64,000 nt of DNA from Enterococcus sp. MMGLQ5-1 (GTDB taxonomy: Bacteria; Bacillota; Bacilli; Lactobacillales; Streptococcaceae). Within the stretch, counting starts at the first letter, position 1, and the number at the start of each line of letters is the position of its first letter. The translations under genes and the position numbers were made by a program. Shown piece by piece: positions 16,887 to 24,917 of this stretch. The DNA lies in assembly GCF_013155265.1 (NCBI RefSeq), contig NZ_JABJXU010000011.1, positions 1-64,000 on the forward strand. The letters are read 5' to 3'. The notes beneath the pieces are model-generated. The model worked only from the letters and a program-made list of their open reading frames with translations. It did not search any database and was not told the origin of the DNA.

Positions 16887-18365
16887 ATGGATGTTTCACA
16901 GGCAATAATTGATTTTACAACGCTAGCCATTCGTTCGGGTGGTTATATGGCAATGGACAGAGTTTATGTTCAAAATAAAATGCTCGCTTTGATTGGTGAA
17001 GAAAGCTTAAATATTGATTTGGAGCCTTCAACTGAGCCCAATGCGCAAAAAATTGCAGCTTTTTTAATTCAAACGGCACAAAAAAATGGGCAAATTAGTG
17101 CAGGCTTTGAAGGTATTTTTGAAGCTGAATTGATGGATTTTTTAACGCCCCCGCCTTCAGTTGTTAATGCTTATTTTGCTGAACATTATCATCAGGATCC
17201 AAAGACAGCAACTGATTATTTCTATGAATTATGTCAACAAAATAATTATATCCAAACGTTAGCGATTGCTAAAAATCAACATTTTATTTATGATTGCCAA
17301 TATGGTCAACTTGAGATTACGATCAATCTTTCTAAGCCTGAAAAAGATCCCAAGCAAATCGCTTTAGAAAAAAGTTTGCCTAAATCGGATTATCCAAAGT
17401 GCCTGCTATGTATGGAAAACGAAGGCTATTTAGGTCGATTAAATCATCCAGCAAGGACGAATCATCGCTTAATTAGAATGAATTTGGAGGGTGAAAGCTG
17501 GGGATTTCAGTATTCGCCATATGCCTATTTTAATGAGCATTCGATTATTTTATCTGAAATCCATCGACCGATGAAAATTTCCAAGCAGACATTTCGCCGC
17601 TTACTGAAAATTGTTGAAATTTTGCCACATTATTTTGTGGGCTCTAATGCCGATTTACCAATTGTTGGCGGCTCTATATTAAGTCACGATCATTACCAAG
17701 CTGGGCGTCATCAATTTCCGATGGAACAGGCAGAAATTCGTCAGTATTTTGAATTGCCAGATTATCTCGGTGTGACAGCTGGCATTGTTAAATGGCCGAT
17801 GAGTGTTATCCGACTTTCAGGATATAATATTGATGAATTAGTTGAGGCCAGTCAATCTATTTTCCAACAATGGCAAGATTATTCTGATTCATCGGTAGAA
17901 GTTGTTGCAAAAACACCGGATGGTGTTCAGCATCATACTGTAACACCGATTGCTCGGCGTCTGGGCAACCAATTTGAAATTGATCTTGTATTAAGAGACA
18001 ACAACGTAAGCGAACAATATCCAGATGGTATTTTTCATCCTCATCCAGAAGTACATCATATCAAAAAAGAAAATATCGGCTTAATTGAAGTGATGGGCTT
18101 GGCGATTTTACCGGGGCGCTTAAAGGCTGAATTGGAGACAGTTAAGTCATATATTTTAGGCGAGGTGGAGACAGTTGCTGCCTATCATCAAGATTGGGCG
18201 AAACAGCTGAAGGATAGCTATCAAAATCAATTAATTGATGATTATATTTCAGAGGCGCTTGGTCAAAAGTTTTTAACGGTTTTAGAGCATGCAGGTGTAT
18301 TTAAGGATACAGAAACGGGACATAAAGCATTCGATCGTTTCATTGCACAATTAACGAAAGGATAA
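16887..18365 (+). CDS. galT: Galactose-1-phosphate uridylyltransferase, type 2
   Basis: A 492-residue enzyme exchanging UDP between UDP-glucose and galactose-1-phosphate. It belongs to the Firmicutes-specific long GalT class (about 490 residues), unrelated in length to the 350-residue type 1. It carries KCLLCMENEGYLGR and the histidine-rich GGSILSHDHYQAGRHQF around 262-278, which fits the uridylylated-histidine site. ATG 16887 follows TAGGTG by 6 bases; GTG 16878 is less likely. Three bases separate it from galE. Confidence 0.96.
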   Translation: MDVSQAIIDFTTLAIRSGGYMAMDRVYVQNKMLALIGEESLNIDLEPSTEPNAQKIAAFLIQTAQKNGQISAGFEGIFEAELMDFLTPPPSVVNAYFAEHYHQDPKTATDYFYELCQQNNYIQTLAIAKNQHFIYDCQYGQLEITINLSKPEKDPKQIALEKSLPKSDYPKCLLCMENEGYLGRLNHPARTNHRLIRMNLEGESWGFQYSPYAYFNEHSIILSEIHRPMKISKQTFRRLLKIVEILPHYFVGSNADLPIVGGSILSHDHYQAGRHQFPMEQAEIRQYFELPDYLGVTAGIVKWPMSVIRLSGYNIDELVEASQSIFQQWQDYSDSSVEVVAKTPDGVQHHTVTPIARRLGNQFEIDLVLRDNNVSEQYPDGIFHPHPEVHHIKKENIGLIEVMGLAILPGRLKAELETVKSYILGEVETVAAYHQDWAKQLKDSYQNQLIDDYISEALGQKFLTVLEHAGVFKDTETGHKAFDRFIAQLTKG

Positions 18366-18368
18366 AAA

Positions 18369-19364
18369 ATGACAGTTTTAGTTTTAGGTGGTGCAGGTTA
18401 TATTGGTTCACACGCAGTAGATCAGCTGATTAATAAGGGTTATGATGTTGCTGTAATTGATAATTTAGCAACAGGTCACCGTTTAGCTGTGCACTCAAAG
18501 GCACGTTTTTACCAAGGGGATATTCGTGATAAGGACTTCATGCGTGAGGTGTTTGGAAAAGAAAATGAAATAGAGGGCGTCCTTCATTTTGCGGCCTTCT
18601 CGCTAGTTGGAGAATCTGTGGAAAAACCGTTAAAATATTTTAATAATAATGTTTACGGTGCTCAAGTCACCTTGGAGTTAATGCAAGAGTTTGCTGTTAA
18701 GCACATTGTCTTTTCATCAACAGCTGCTACTTATGGTGAACCAGCTGTTTCGCCGATAGATGAGACAGTGCCTAATTTACCAATTAATCCATACGGACAA
18801 AGTAAATTAATGATGGAGCAAATGATGAAATGGCAAAGTAATGCCACGGACATGACTTATGCTGCACTTCGTTATTTTAATGTGGCTGGTGCTAAAGCAG
18901 ATGCTTCAATTGGTGAGGATCATAATCCTGAGACCCATCTTGTACCGATTATTTTACAGGTTGCACTTGGTCAGCGCGAACAGCTGACCATCTTTGGCGA
19001 GGATTATCAGACGCCAGATGGCTCATGTATTAGAGATTATGTTCAAGTGGAAGATTTAATTGCGGCTCATATTTTAGCGCTTGAATATTTGAAAAATGGT
19101 GGTCAATCTGATGTCTTTAATTTAGGCTCTGCTAATGGCTATTCGGTTAAAGAAATGCTTGAAGCGGCGCGTGCTGTTACTGGTAAGGAAATACCAGCAG
19201 TGATTGGTCCAAGACGCGCTGGTGACCCAGATTCACTGGTTGCAAGTAGTGATAAGGCTAAAAGGGTACTTGGTTGGACACCAAAATATACCGATGTTCA
19301 GGCAATCATCAAGACAGCTTGGGATTGGCACGTTGGTCATCCAAAGGGCTATGATGATAAGTAA
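18369..19364 (+). CDS. galE: UDP-glucose 4-epimerase
   Basis: A 331-residue short-chain dehydrogenase interconverting UDP-galactose and UDP-glucose. The NAD-binding GGAGYIGSH is at 7-15, the catalytic pair is Y142 and K146 (YGQSK), and the Ser/Thr site lies in [10 protein letters not shown]. It is translationally close to galT (3 bp), with AAAGGA as ribosome site inside the galT end. It completes the Leloir set; no galM mutarotase is present nearby. Confidence 0.97.
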   Translation: MTVLVLGGAGYIGSHAVDQLINKGYDVAVIDNLATGHRLAVHSKARFYQGDIRDKDFMREVFGKENEIEGVLHFAAFSLVGESVEKPLKYFNNNVYGAQVTLELMQEFAVKHIVFSSTAATYGEPAVSPIDETVPNLPINPYGQSKLMMEQMMKWQSNATDMTYAALRYFNVAGAKADASIGEDHNPETHLVPIILQVALGQREQLTIFGEDYQTPDGSCIRDYVQVEDLIAAHILALEYLKNGGQSDVFNLGSANGYSVKEMLEAARAVTGKEIPAVIGPRRAGDPDSLVASSDKAKRVLGWTPKYTDVQAIIKTAWDWHVGHPKGYDDK

Positions 19365-19375
19365 TTCAAATATTT

Positions 19376-19412
19376 AAAAAAGGGGTTGGGACAAAGTCCT
19401 AACCCCTTTTGT
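19376..19412 (+). terminator. Terminator after galKTE, part of repeat family 1
   Basis: AAAAGGGGTTGGGAC and GTCCTAACCCCTTTT form a 15-bp stem with an AAA loop. It is the terminal hairpin of the inverted family-1 repeat copy and serves as the galE terminator. The A-tract on the other arm lets it terminate in the reverse direction too. Confidence 0.85.
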
Positions 19413-19636
19413 ATTATTGGTAATTTACGGGCTTTCTCTCTCAAAACTTTTCAATTTTCAAATAGATACGTCATCCGGTCAGACAGAAAGCGTCTGACTA
19501 TATAAACGAATGACTCGTCTATTTTTCACAGTTTTAATCTGAGAGAGTAAGCACTTTGGTTTACGATTTTTTACGAGGCAATTTAGTGCTTTTTTCTACG
19601 TCGTTAAACGTCTTTGGTTCCACCTCTTTTTTTTAC
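19377..19636 (-). repeat. Dispersed repeat family 1, copy 3
   Basis: Reverse orientation. Read on the minus strand it begins GAGGTGGAACCAAAGACG, contains the 120-bp palindromic module bounded by CTCTCTC / GAGAGAGAAA, and ends GTAAATTACCAATAATAC plus the terminal hairpin. It lacks the extra 340-bp insertion of copy 2. It separates the convergent galE and metE. Confidence 0.85.
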
Positions 19637-19682
19637 TGCTCTGCAAAATCATTTTATTTAAGTAATTTTTCTTTTTAATAAT

Positions 19683-21947
19683 TTAGTTTTTAAATGCTTT
19701 TCGTGCTTCTTTTGCGGCAGAAACTAAATTTTCTAAACTGGCAACGACTTCTTTTTGACCTCGAGTTTTCAAGCCACAGTCGGGATTAATCCAAAGCTTT
19801 TCAGCGGGTACTTTTTCCAAAATACGTGCTATTGTTTGTCCGATTTCCTCTGCAGATGGGATACGTGGTGAATGGATATCGTAAACACCAGGTCCAACCT
19901 GTGTTCTGAAATGCTTATCCTTTAATGCATCTAAAATGGATAAGTCACTGCGACTCGCTTCAAATGAAATGACATCAGCATCCATCGCATCAATTGCTTC
20001 AATAATATCTTCAAATTCTGAATAGCACATATGTGTATGGATTTGAGTTTCAGGCTGGACCTTGGAATGAACTAGGCGGAAGGCAGGAATTGCCCAGTCC
20101 AGATATTCGCTATTCCAATCAGTGCGTCGTAATGGTAGCTTTTCACGTAATGCAGCTTCATCAATCTGAATCATTTTAATGCCATGACTTTCTAAATCAA
20201 TTACTTCTTCTTGAATGGCTAGTGCGATTTGCAAAGTAGAAGTTTTAAGAGAAATATCCTCACGAGGAAATGACCAATTTAAAATGGTCACAGGTCCCGT
20301 TAACATACCTTTAACGACTTTATCTGTTAGACTTTGTGCATAGACGGAATCGGCAACTGATAAAGGCTGGATGCGTGCGATATCCCCCCAGACAATTGGT
20401 GGTTTTACACAACGTGTGCCATAAGATTGCACCCATGCAAAGCGGGTAAAGACATAACCAGCTAATTTTTCACCAAAATATTCGACCATGTCATTTCTTT
20501 CAAATTCGCCGTGTACTAATACATCTAAATCAATTTTTTCTTGAATTCGTATCCATTTCTCTGTCTCTTGATGATTGAAGGCTTCATATTTTTCCCAGCT
20601 AATTTCGCCACGCTTATAGCTGAGTCGATTTTTCCGAACCTCTGCAGTTTGTGGGAAAGAGCCGATCGTCGTCGTTGGTAATAATGGTAATTTGAATACT
20701 TCTTTTTGAATGCTTTCTCGTTGTTCAAATGCTGGTGAACGCTGGAAATCAGAAGCAACTAAATTTTCTATTTTATTTTGTACCTCTAAATTTGCTTCAA
20801 ATCGTGAGGTATTAAAGAGAATTTGGTTGTCAGCCAAGGCTGCTTGGTTGTCTTTAAAGAATATTTGGGCTAATTCTTTAATTTCTATTAATTTTTCTTC
20901 AGCAAACGCAAAATGTTCGGTGATTTTGTTTTCTAATTCGGTTTCTTGATTGACCGCATATGGTACGTGCTGCAAAGAGCAGCTTGATGAAATCACAATA
21001 TTATCCTTGCTAGGTAAAGAATTTAAGAGATTAATGGTATTTTGATAGTTATTTACCCAAATATTTTTACCATTGACCACACCTGCAAATAATTGCTTCT
21101 CTGCTGGGAAACCATATTTTTTAACTAAGTCGATGCTTTGACGGCCTTCAATGAAATCTAAGCCAATGCCGTCAAAATCAAGGCTGATAACTGTTTCGTA
21201 AATATCGCGAATATCACCAAAGTAGGTTTGTAATAATAATTTAGTTGTTTTTTTACTATTAAGGATTGGCTGATAAATTTCAGTAAATAATTGAATGTCT
21301 GCTGCCTTTAGGTCAAATACGAGTGCTGGCTCATCAAATTGTAGCCATCTAATGCCTTCGGCTTCAGCTTGGCGAATAATCTCTGAATAGCTTTCCGAAA
21401 TTGTTGCTTTAATATCAGCTAATTGCTTTTCACCGGTAAACTTTATTAATTTTAATAATGTATATGGGCCAACTAAAACTGGCTTGGTGATGATTCCAAG
21501 AGCTTTAGCTTCACGATATTCAGTCAGTAGCTTTTCCAGATTAACTTGAATCTGAGTTGTATCCTCAAATTCAGGTACCATATAATGATAATTGGTATTA
21601 AACCATTTTTTCATGCTAAGTGCTTTCACATCGCCATGTTCACCTTGATAGCCGCGAGCAAGAGCGAAATAGCGTTCTAAGGTAGAAATTGGTAATTTTT
21701 GGTAGCGCTCAGGGATAATATTTAAGGCAACTGCGGTATCTAATGTTGTGTCATAGAATGAAAAATCATTACTGGGAATATATTGAATACCTGCATTTTT
21801 TGCAGCAGTCCAATGCTCTTGGCGTAGCTTTTTAGCTATTTCTAATAATTCGGCTTCATCTAGCGTCTGCTTAAAGAATTTTTCTGTTGCAAATTTGAGC
21901 TCACGTAAGCGTCCGATACGTGGATAACCGATAATTGAAGTTGTCAT
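19683..21947 (-). CDS. metE: Cobalamin-independent methionine synthase
   Basis: About 754 residues, full length for MetE, which transfers a methyl group from 5-methyltetrahydropteroyl-triglutamate to homocysteine. Zinc ligands lie in HTHMCYSEF and NPDCGLKTRG near the C-terminus. The N-terminal half starts TTSIIGYPRIGRLRELKFA, and the linker carries TTTIGSFPQTAEVR. I use the ATG at 21947 with AAGG upstream; an ATG three codons earlier is possible. A Met-box palindrome precedes it. No metF is seen in the window. Confidence 0.97.
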   Translation of the reverse strand: MTTSIIGYPRIGRLRELKFATEKFFKQTLDEAELLEIAKKLRQEHWTAAKNAGIQYIPSNDFSFYDTTLDTAVALNIIPERYQKLPISTLERYFALARGYQGEHGDVKALSMKKWFNTNYHYMVPEFEDTTQIQVNLEKLLTEYREAKALGIITKPVLVGPYTLLKLIKFTGEKQLADIKATISESYSEIIRQAEAEGIRWLQFDEPALVFDLKAADIQLFTEIYQPILNSKKTTKLLLQTYFGDIRDIYETVISLDFDGIGLDFIEGRQSIDLVKKYGFPAEKQLFAGVVNGKNIWVNNYQNTINLLNSLPSKDNIVISSSCSLQHVPYAVNQETELENKITEHFAFAEEKLIEIKELAQIFFKDNQAALADNQILFNTSRFEANLEVQNKIENLVASDFQRSPAFEQRESIQKEVFKLPLLPTTTIGSFPQTAEVRKNRLSYKRGEISWEKYEAFNHQETEKWIRIQEKIDLDVLVHGEFERNDMVEYFGEKLAGYVFTRFAWVQSYGTRCVKPPIVWGDIARIQPLSVADSVYAQSLTDKVVKGMLTGPVTILNWSFPREDISLKTSTLQIALAIQEEVIDLESHGIKMIQIDEAALREKLPLRRTDWNSEYLDWAIPAFRLVHSKVQPETQIHTHMCYSEFEDIIEAIDAMDADVISFEASRSDLSILDALKDKHFRTQVGPGVYDIHSPRIPSAEEIGQTIARILEKVPAEKLWINPDCGLKTRGQKEVVASLENLVSAAKEARKAFKN

Positions 21948-22023
21948 ATTTATCATCCTTTTCGTTATTTAATTTAAGCTTATGCTACCATGAAAGCGAC
22001 CATGTCGGGTAAAACTTATATAC

Positions 22024-22052
22024 TATCCATGGATATAGTTAATAACTATATC
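22024..22052 (-). promoter_or_regulatory. Met-box-like palindromes upstream of metE
   Basis: GATATAGTTA-A-TAACTATATC (22032-22052) is a perfect 10-bp inverted repeat with one central base. Its core resembles TATAGTTnnAACTATA, the Met-box predicted for the LysR-type MtaR/MetR regulator in streptococci. A second palindrome, TATCCATGGATA (22024-22035), overlaps its edge. Both lie about 75-105 bp upstream of metE. Confidence 0.7.
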
Positions 22053-22171
22053 AACAAGAGTAGGTATTTTGATAACGAAAATTATTTTATAATTGTGATT
22101 TGCAAGCAGATTTCTTTAAAAAAATGATAAATGCTGTTAAAGTACACTTATTAAATGAATTCGGAGATGGT

Positions 22172-22552
22172 ATGATGTATCAAGTCATCGAAATGTATGG
22201 CGATAATGAACCTTGGTGGTTTTTTGAAGGCTGGAAAGATGATATTATTGATAGTCATCAATTTAACAATTTAGCAGATGCTTTGTTATTTTATAATCGA
22301 AAATTATTAGAATTAAAGTCAACACATGAGATTCATAAGGAGCATGTCGGTTACTTGAATGCTTTTTGGGATCATGATGATGATCGCTGGTGCGAAGAAT
22401 GTGAGGATTTTTTACAGCAATATTTTGGTTTATTATTGTTAAAAGATGGTCAAGTAATTAATCTAATCTCAAATGATAATGCTCCGGGACTAATCGCCAA
22501 TTCAAAAAAATATCGATGTTGTAAAATTAATTATGAAAATAACGCCCAATGA
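22172..22552 (+). CDS. DUF1033-family protein
   Basis: About 126 acidic residues beginning MMYQVIEMYGDNEPWWFFEG, the recognisable N-terminus of the DUF1033 family of Lactobacillales. The C-terminal half has WDHDDDRWCEECEDFLQQY. GGAGATGG lies just before the paired ATG codons at 22172/22175; an upstream TTG at 22100 lacks a ribosome site. Function is unknown. It is divergent from metE and may share that intergenic region. Confidence 0.75.
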   Translation: MMYQVIEMYGDNEPWWFFEGWKDDIIDSHQFNNLADALLFYNRKLLELKSTHEIHKEHVGYLNAFWDHDDDRWCEECEDFLQQYFGLLLLKDGQVINLISNDNAPGLIANSKKYRCCKINYENNAQ

Positions 22553-22578
22553 TAACATTAAGGACGTTATTTTTTTTG
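22537..22578 (+). terminator. Terminator overlapping the DUF1033 stop
   Basis: AATAACGCCC pairs with GGaCGTTATT across a 15-nt loop, then T8. The 5' arm overlaps the final codons of the gene. Confidence 0.75.
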
Positions 22579-22603
22579 CTTTGAGCTACAGCTTTAGCTT
22601 AAA

Positions 22604-23329
22604 CTATTTACAGTAGACTATAATTGCTTGATTAATAAATTCGGCCGTGCCGACTCCCCCTACCTTATCAATATTTTCATTCATCTCCCCGCCTGCTGTG
22701 TACATTTTTCCAAGTTCAAGTAAAATTTTATTTGAACAGCTATAAAAATGCTGACTAATAAAATCCTGTAATTTTTTTACCTGCTGCTGAGCATCTTTGG
22801 AAGCGGGATTGCTTAGCTTTATTTCGCCAATTTGACGAAATAATGCCATAAACTGATTCGTAAGATATTGATTATCAATAGATCCGCGTTTGCTTGCTTT
22901 TGCTTCAAATTCTTGAAATTCAGCTGATTCTCCCCAGGCTGCTTTTGCCTGTGCTGTGTAGTCGTCAATTTTTTTTGTATCAAATGCTGAAAAATCCATA
23001 TTATTTACTCCAATCATTTTTATGCCACGGGCGAACGAAATTAAGCTTTTTAAGCGCTCCTTTTTCATAGTCAGCAAAGTAATTTGCTTTTCCAATACTT
23101 GTACTTGATTATAATTAGGATTGTTGATAATTGCTTTAATTTCTTTTAGCGGGAATTCTAATTCTCGAAATAGTAAAATCTGCTGTAATTTTTTGATGGC
23201 TTCATCGTCATAAAGTCGATAACCCGCTGTAGTAAGGCGTGTTGGCTTCAAAAGCTTTATTTTGTCATAATAATGTAAGGTGCGTATACTCACCCCAGAA
23301 ATTTGACTCACTTCATTTACTGTTTTCAT
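22604..23329 (-). CDS. MerR-family regulator with TipAS-like domain
   Basis: A 241-residue regulator. The N-terminal winged helix reads KTVNEVSQISGVSIRTLHYYDKI, typical of MerR. A coiled-coil dimer helix follows, and from about residue 115 there is a TipAS-like alpha-helical domain ending in AEFINQAIIVYCK. TipAS domains bind thiopeptides or other amphipathic drugs. Its promoter has a 19-bp spacer characteristic of MerR-activated genes, so autoactivation is likely. No resistance gene is adjacent. Confidence 0.88.
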   Translation of the reverse strand: MKTVNEVSQISGVSIRTLHYYDKIKLLKPTRLTTAGYRLYDDEAIKKLQQILLFRELEFPLKEIKAIINNPNYNQVQVLEKQITLLTMKKERLKSLISFARGIKMIGVNNMDFSAFDTKKIDDYTAQAKAAWGESAEFQEFEAKASKRGSIDNQYLTNQFMALFRQIGEIKLSNPASKDAQQQVKKLQDFISQHFYSCSNKILLELGKMYTAGGEMNENIDKVGGVGTAEFINQAIIVYCK

Positions 23330-23355
23330 CGCTTCATCCTCCTCGTGTTAAGTCA

Positions 23356-23386
23356 AGTATAAACAATGACGTAAGGTTAGGGTCAA
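23356..23386 (-). promoter_or_regulatory. MerR-type promoter with 19-bp spacer
   Basis: On the minus strand TTGACC (23386-23381) and TATACT (23361-23356) are 19 bp apart, with a partial dyad bounded by TGAC and GTCA in between. Over-long spacers are the rule in promoters that MerR proteins activate by DNA distortion. Confidence 0.7.
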
Positions 23387-23421
23387 CAAAATTATTTACT
23401 TTTTTTAAATTATAAATAAAA

Positions 23422-23446
23422 AAGGCTGAGGCTATACCCTCAACCA
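23422..23446 (-). terminator. Terminator after the small membrane ORF
   Basis: On the minus strand GGTTGAGGGTATAGCCTCAGCC is followed by T6. It lies about 35 bp after the stop of the 33-codon ORF at 23480-23581 and isolates it from the merR promoter. Confidence 0.7.
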
Positions 23447-23479
23447 GTTAAAATTGTTTATTTAATATACAAAATTTAT

Positions 23480-23581
23480 TTATTTTTTATATTTTAAGTG
23501 GTACCTTGATTGAATCCAATTGAAAATACTGAGTATTAATATTAGCCCAACGGCTAGGGCAATGATTAAATCTCCTGTCAT
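23480..23581 (-). CDS. Possible 33-residue single-span membrane peptide
   Basis: The ORF encodes MTGDLIIALAVGLILILSIF followed by NWIQSRYHLKYKK: an acidic start, one hydrophobic helix of about 18 residues and a strongly basic tail. AGTAGGG lies 6 bases upstream of ATG, and an intrinsic terminator follows on the same strand, so it looks like an independent small transcription unit. The layout resembles type I toxin or small regulatory membrane peptides, but I recognise no specific family. An antisense RNA was not identified. Confidence 0.45.
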   Translation of the reverse strand: MTGDLIIALAVGLILILSIFNWIQSRYHLKYKK

Positions 23582-23589
23582 AAAATTCC

Positions 23590-24480
23590 CTACTCTTTCT
23601 CTTTTTATTTATAATTAACTTTTAAAGGTCAATCGATTGACCTGACTTGTGAGATTTCTCTATTCACATTATTTTTCTACAATGGCAGAATTTTTTTGTT
23701 TGGTATCCATAAACGGAATAATTACTGCCCTCTTAAATTTGTTTATACCAATATATCCTTGAGCTTGCGATGACCTCAGCATTGCTTTCATTTAGTTAGT
23801 CAAGATTTGGACTGATATCACTCACATCCCATTGGCACCGATTTTACTTTTAAGCATCTGAGTGATTAGATTGAAGAAGGGTTCCATAGACAAACCGGAG
23901 CTTAAAATGCTTTCTCAAGCGTTTAATGCTTCAATCGAAATTAATCTTTTTACCTTGTCTCTTTCCTTTATCGCCAGTGCAAAAACATTTTATTTGATAA
24001 TAACAATTTTTTTTTATTTATTCAATTAAAACAGTTTGTGGGCATGCTCTAACAGTAACCATTTATAATATGTTTATTGAGCGCTTTAACCAAGCTTTCA
24101 CAAGGCCTTTTAGTTGCTTGAATTAAAGTGCCTTATAAAAACGAATGATTTTACCGTTTTCGCTAAATACCATTTTTTTGAGAAGCATTGAAAGAAGATA
24201 GTGAACAAAGAATTAGAAGTTTTTTTTAAGTCATAAAATATCGCAAACTAATATTTTTAGTTCATGCTGTATTGATAAATTATTATCACATCCAACTTCT
24301 AATTCTGATGAGCAATTTTTTTCAGCATTTTTAATTAATCTAGCTTCGGATGCTTGCCGTTGCTTTCTTGTGACATCCATTTATCAGTGATAAGTCAACT
24401 AAACCAATAAATTGGCAAGTGTCTTTTATCTTGAAAATGAATTGTCTGCCGTTCGAGGAGATCAAATCAAGCACTCTCAG
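23590..24480. other. Gene-poor stretch, possible gene remnants
   Basis: No full-length gene is visible. A minus-strand open stretch near 23690-23810 (containing GYIGINKFKRAVIIPF) lacks a ribosome site and is preceded by several stops in the same frame, which suggests decayed coding DNA. A 49-codon minus-strand frame at 24231-24380 also lacks a ribosome site. A perfect 13-bp inverted repeat (AGAATTAGAAGTT 24209-24221 / AACTTCTAATTCT 24294-24306) encloses 72 bases. None of this matches a family I know. Confidence 0.4.
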
Positions 24481-24483
24481 CTG

Positions 24484-24665
24484 AATAGCTGCCTCAAATT
24501 TCATGCTGAAATTTGAGGTGAGTAAGTGCTATATGAGCCTTTGAATTAAGATTTTTAAAGCGCCCTTTGGTTGCTTGTAAAAAACAGTTCAAATGCATAC
24601 CTTTGTCACTAGCTGCCTCAAATTTCACACTGAAATTTTCGGTGAGCAAGTGACAATGGCAAAAA
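24484..24665 (+). repeat. Dispersed repeat family 2, copies 2 and 3
   Basis: Two tandem versions of the CTGCCTCAAATTTCA core lie at 24484-24535 (partial) and 24551-24665. The second matches the copy inside the importer operon over roughly 110 bp and ends GTGACAATGGCAAA, abutting a family-3 repeat. Confidence 0.7.
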
Positions 24666-24757
24666 CCACCGTCAGAAATGACAGTGGTAGATGTTTATGA
24701 AAAAGATTAATTATTTGGGATAAGCTAATAATATAGTGAGAAGCTTAAACGAGTCTT
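24662..24757 (-). repeat. Dispersed repeat family 3, copy 1
   Basis: Read on the minus strand it begins AAGACTCGTTTAAGCT, contains TTATCCCAAATAATTAATC and CTTTTTCATAAAC, and ends in the hairpin CCACTGTCA-TTTC-TGACGGTGG followed by TTTTT. A close match lies at 44672-44772. The hairpin could terminate minus-strand transcription. Confidence 0.75.
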
Positions 24758-24917
24758 AAAAACGCAAAAAAGTATATTTAAATCGCAAATTTATTTTAGA
24801 GTAGGACTTTTAATCGGTGTTACAATAGCTAAATTTTTATTGGTTTATGAGAATAAAAAATGTAGTCAGATATCTAAAATATAAATGATCATTTCTCTCT
24901 ATTTTGAACAGCATAAT

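Noticed and set aside
21957-22100. S-box or T-box riboswitch before metE
   Set aside because: The leader is short and has none of the conserved blocks; a Met-box palindrome explains the region better.
24231-24380. 49-codon minus-strand ORF in the gene-poor region
   Set aside because: No ribosome site, no recognisable domain, and one arm of an inverted repeat runs through it.
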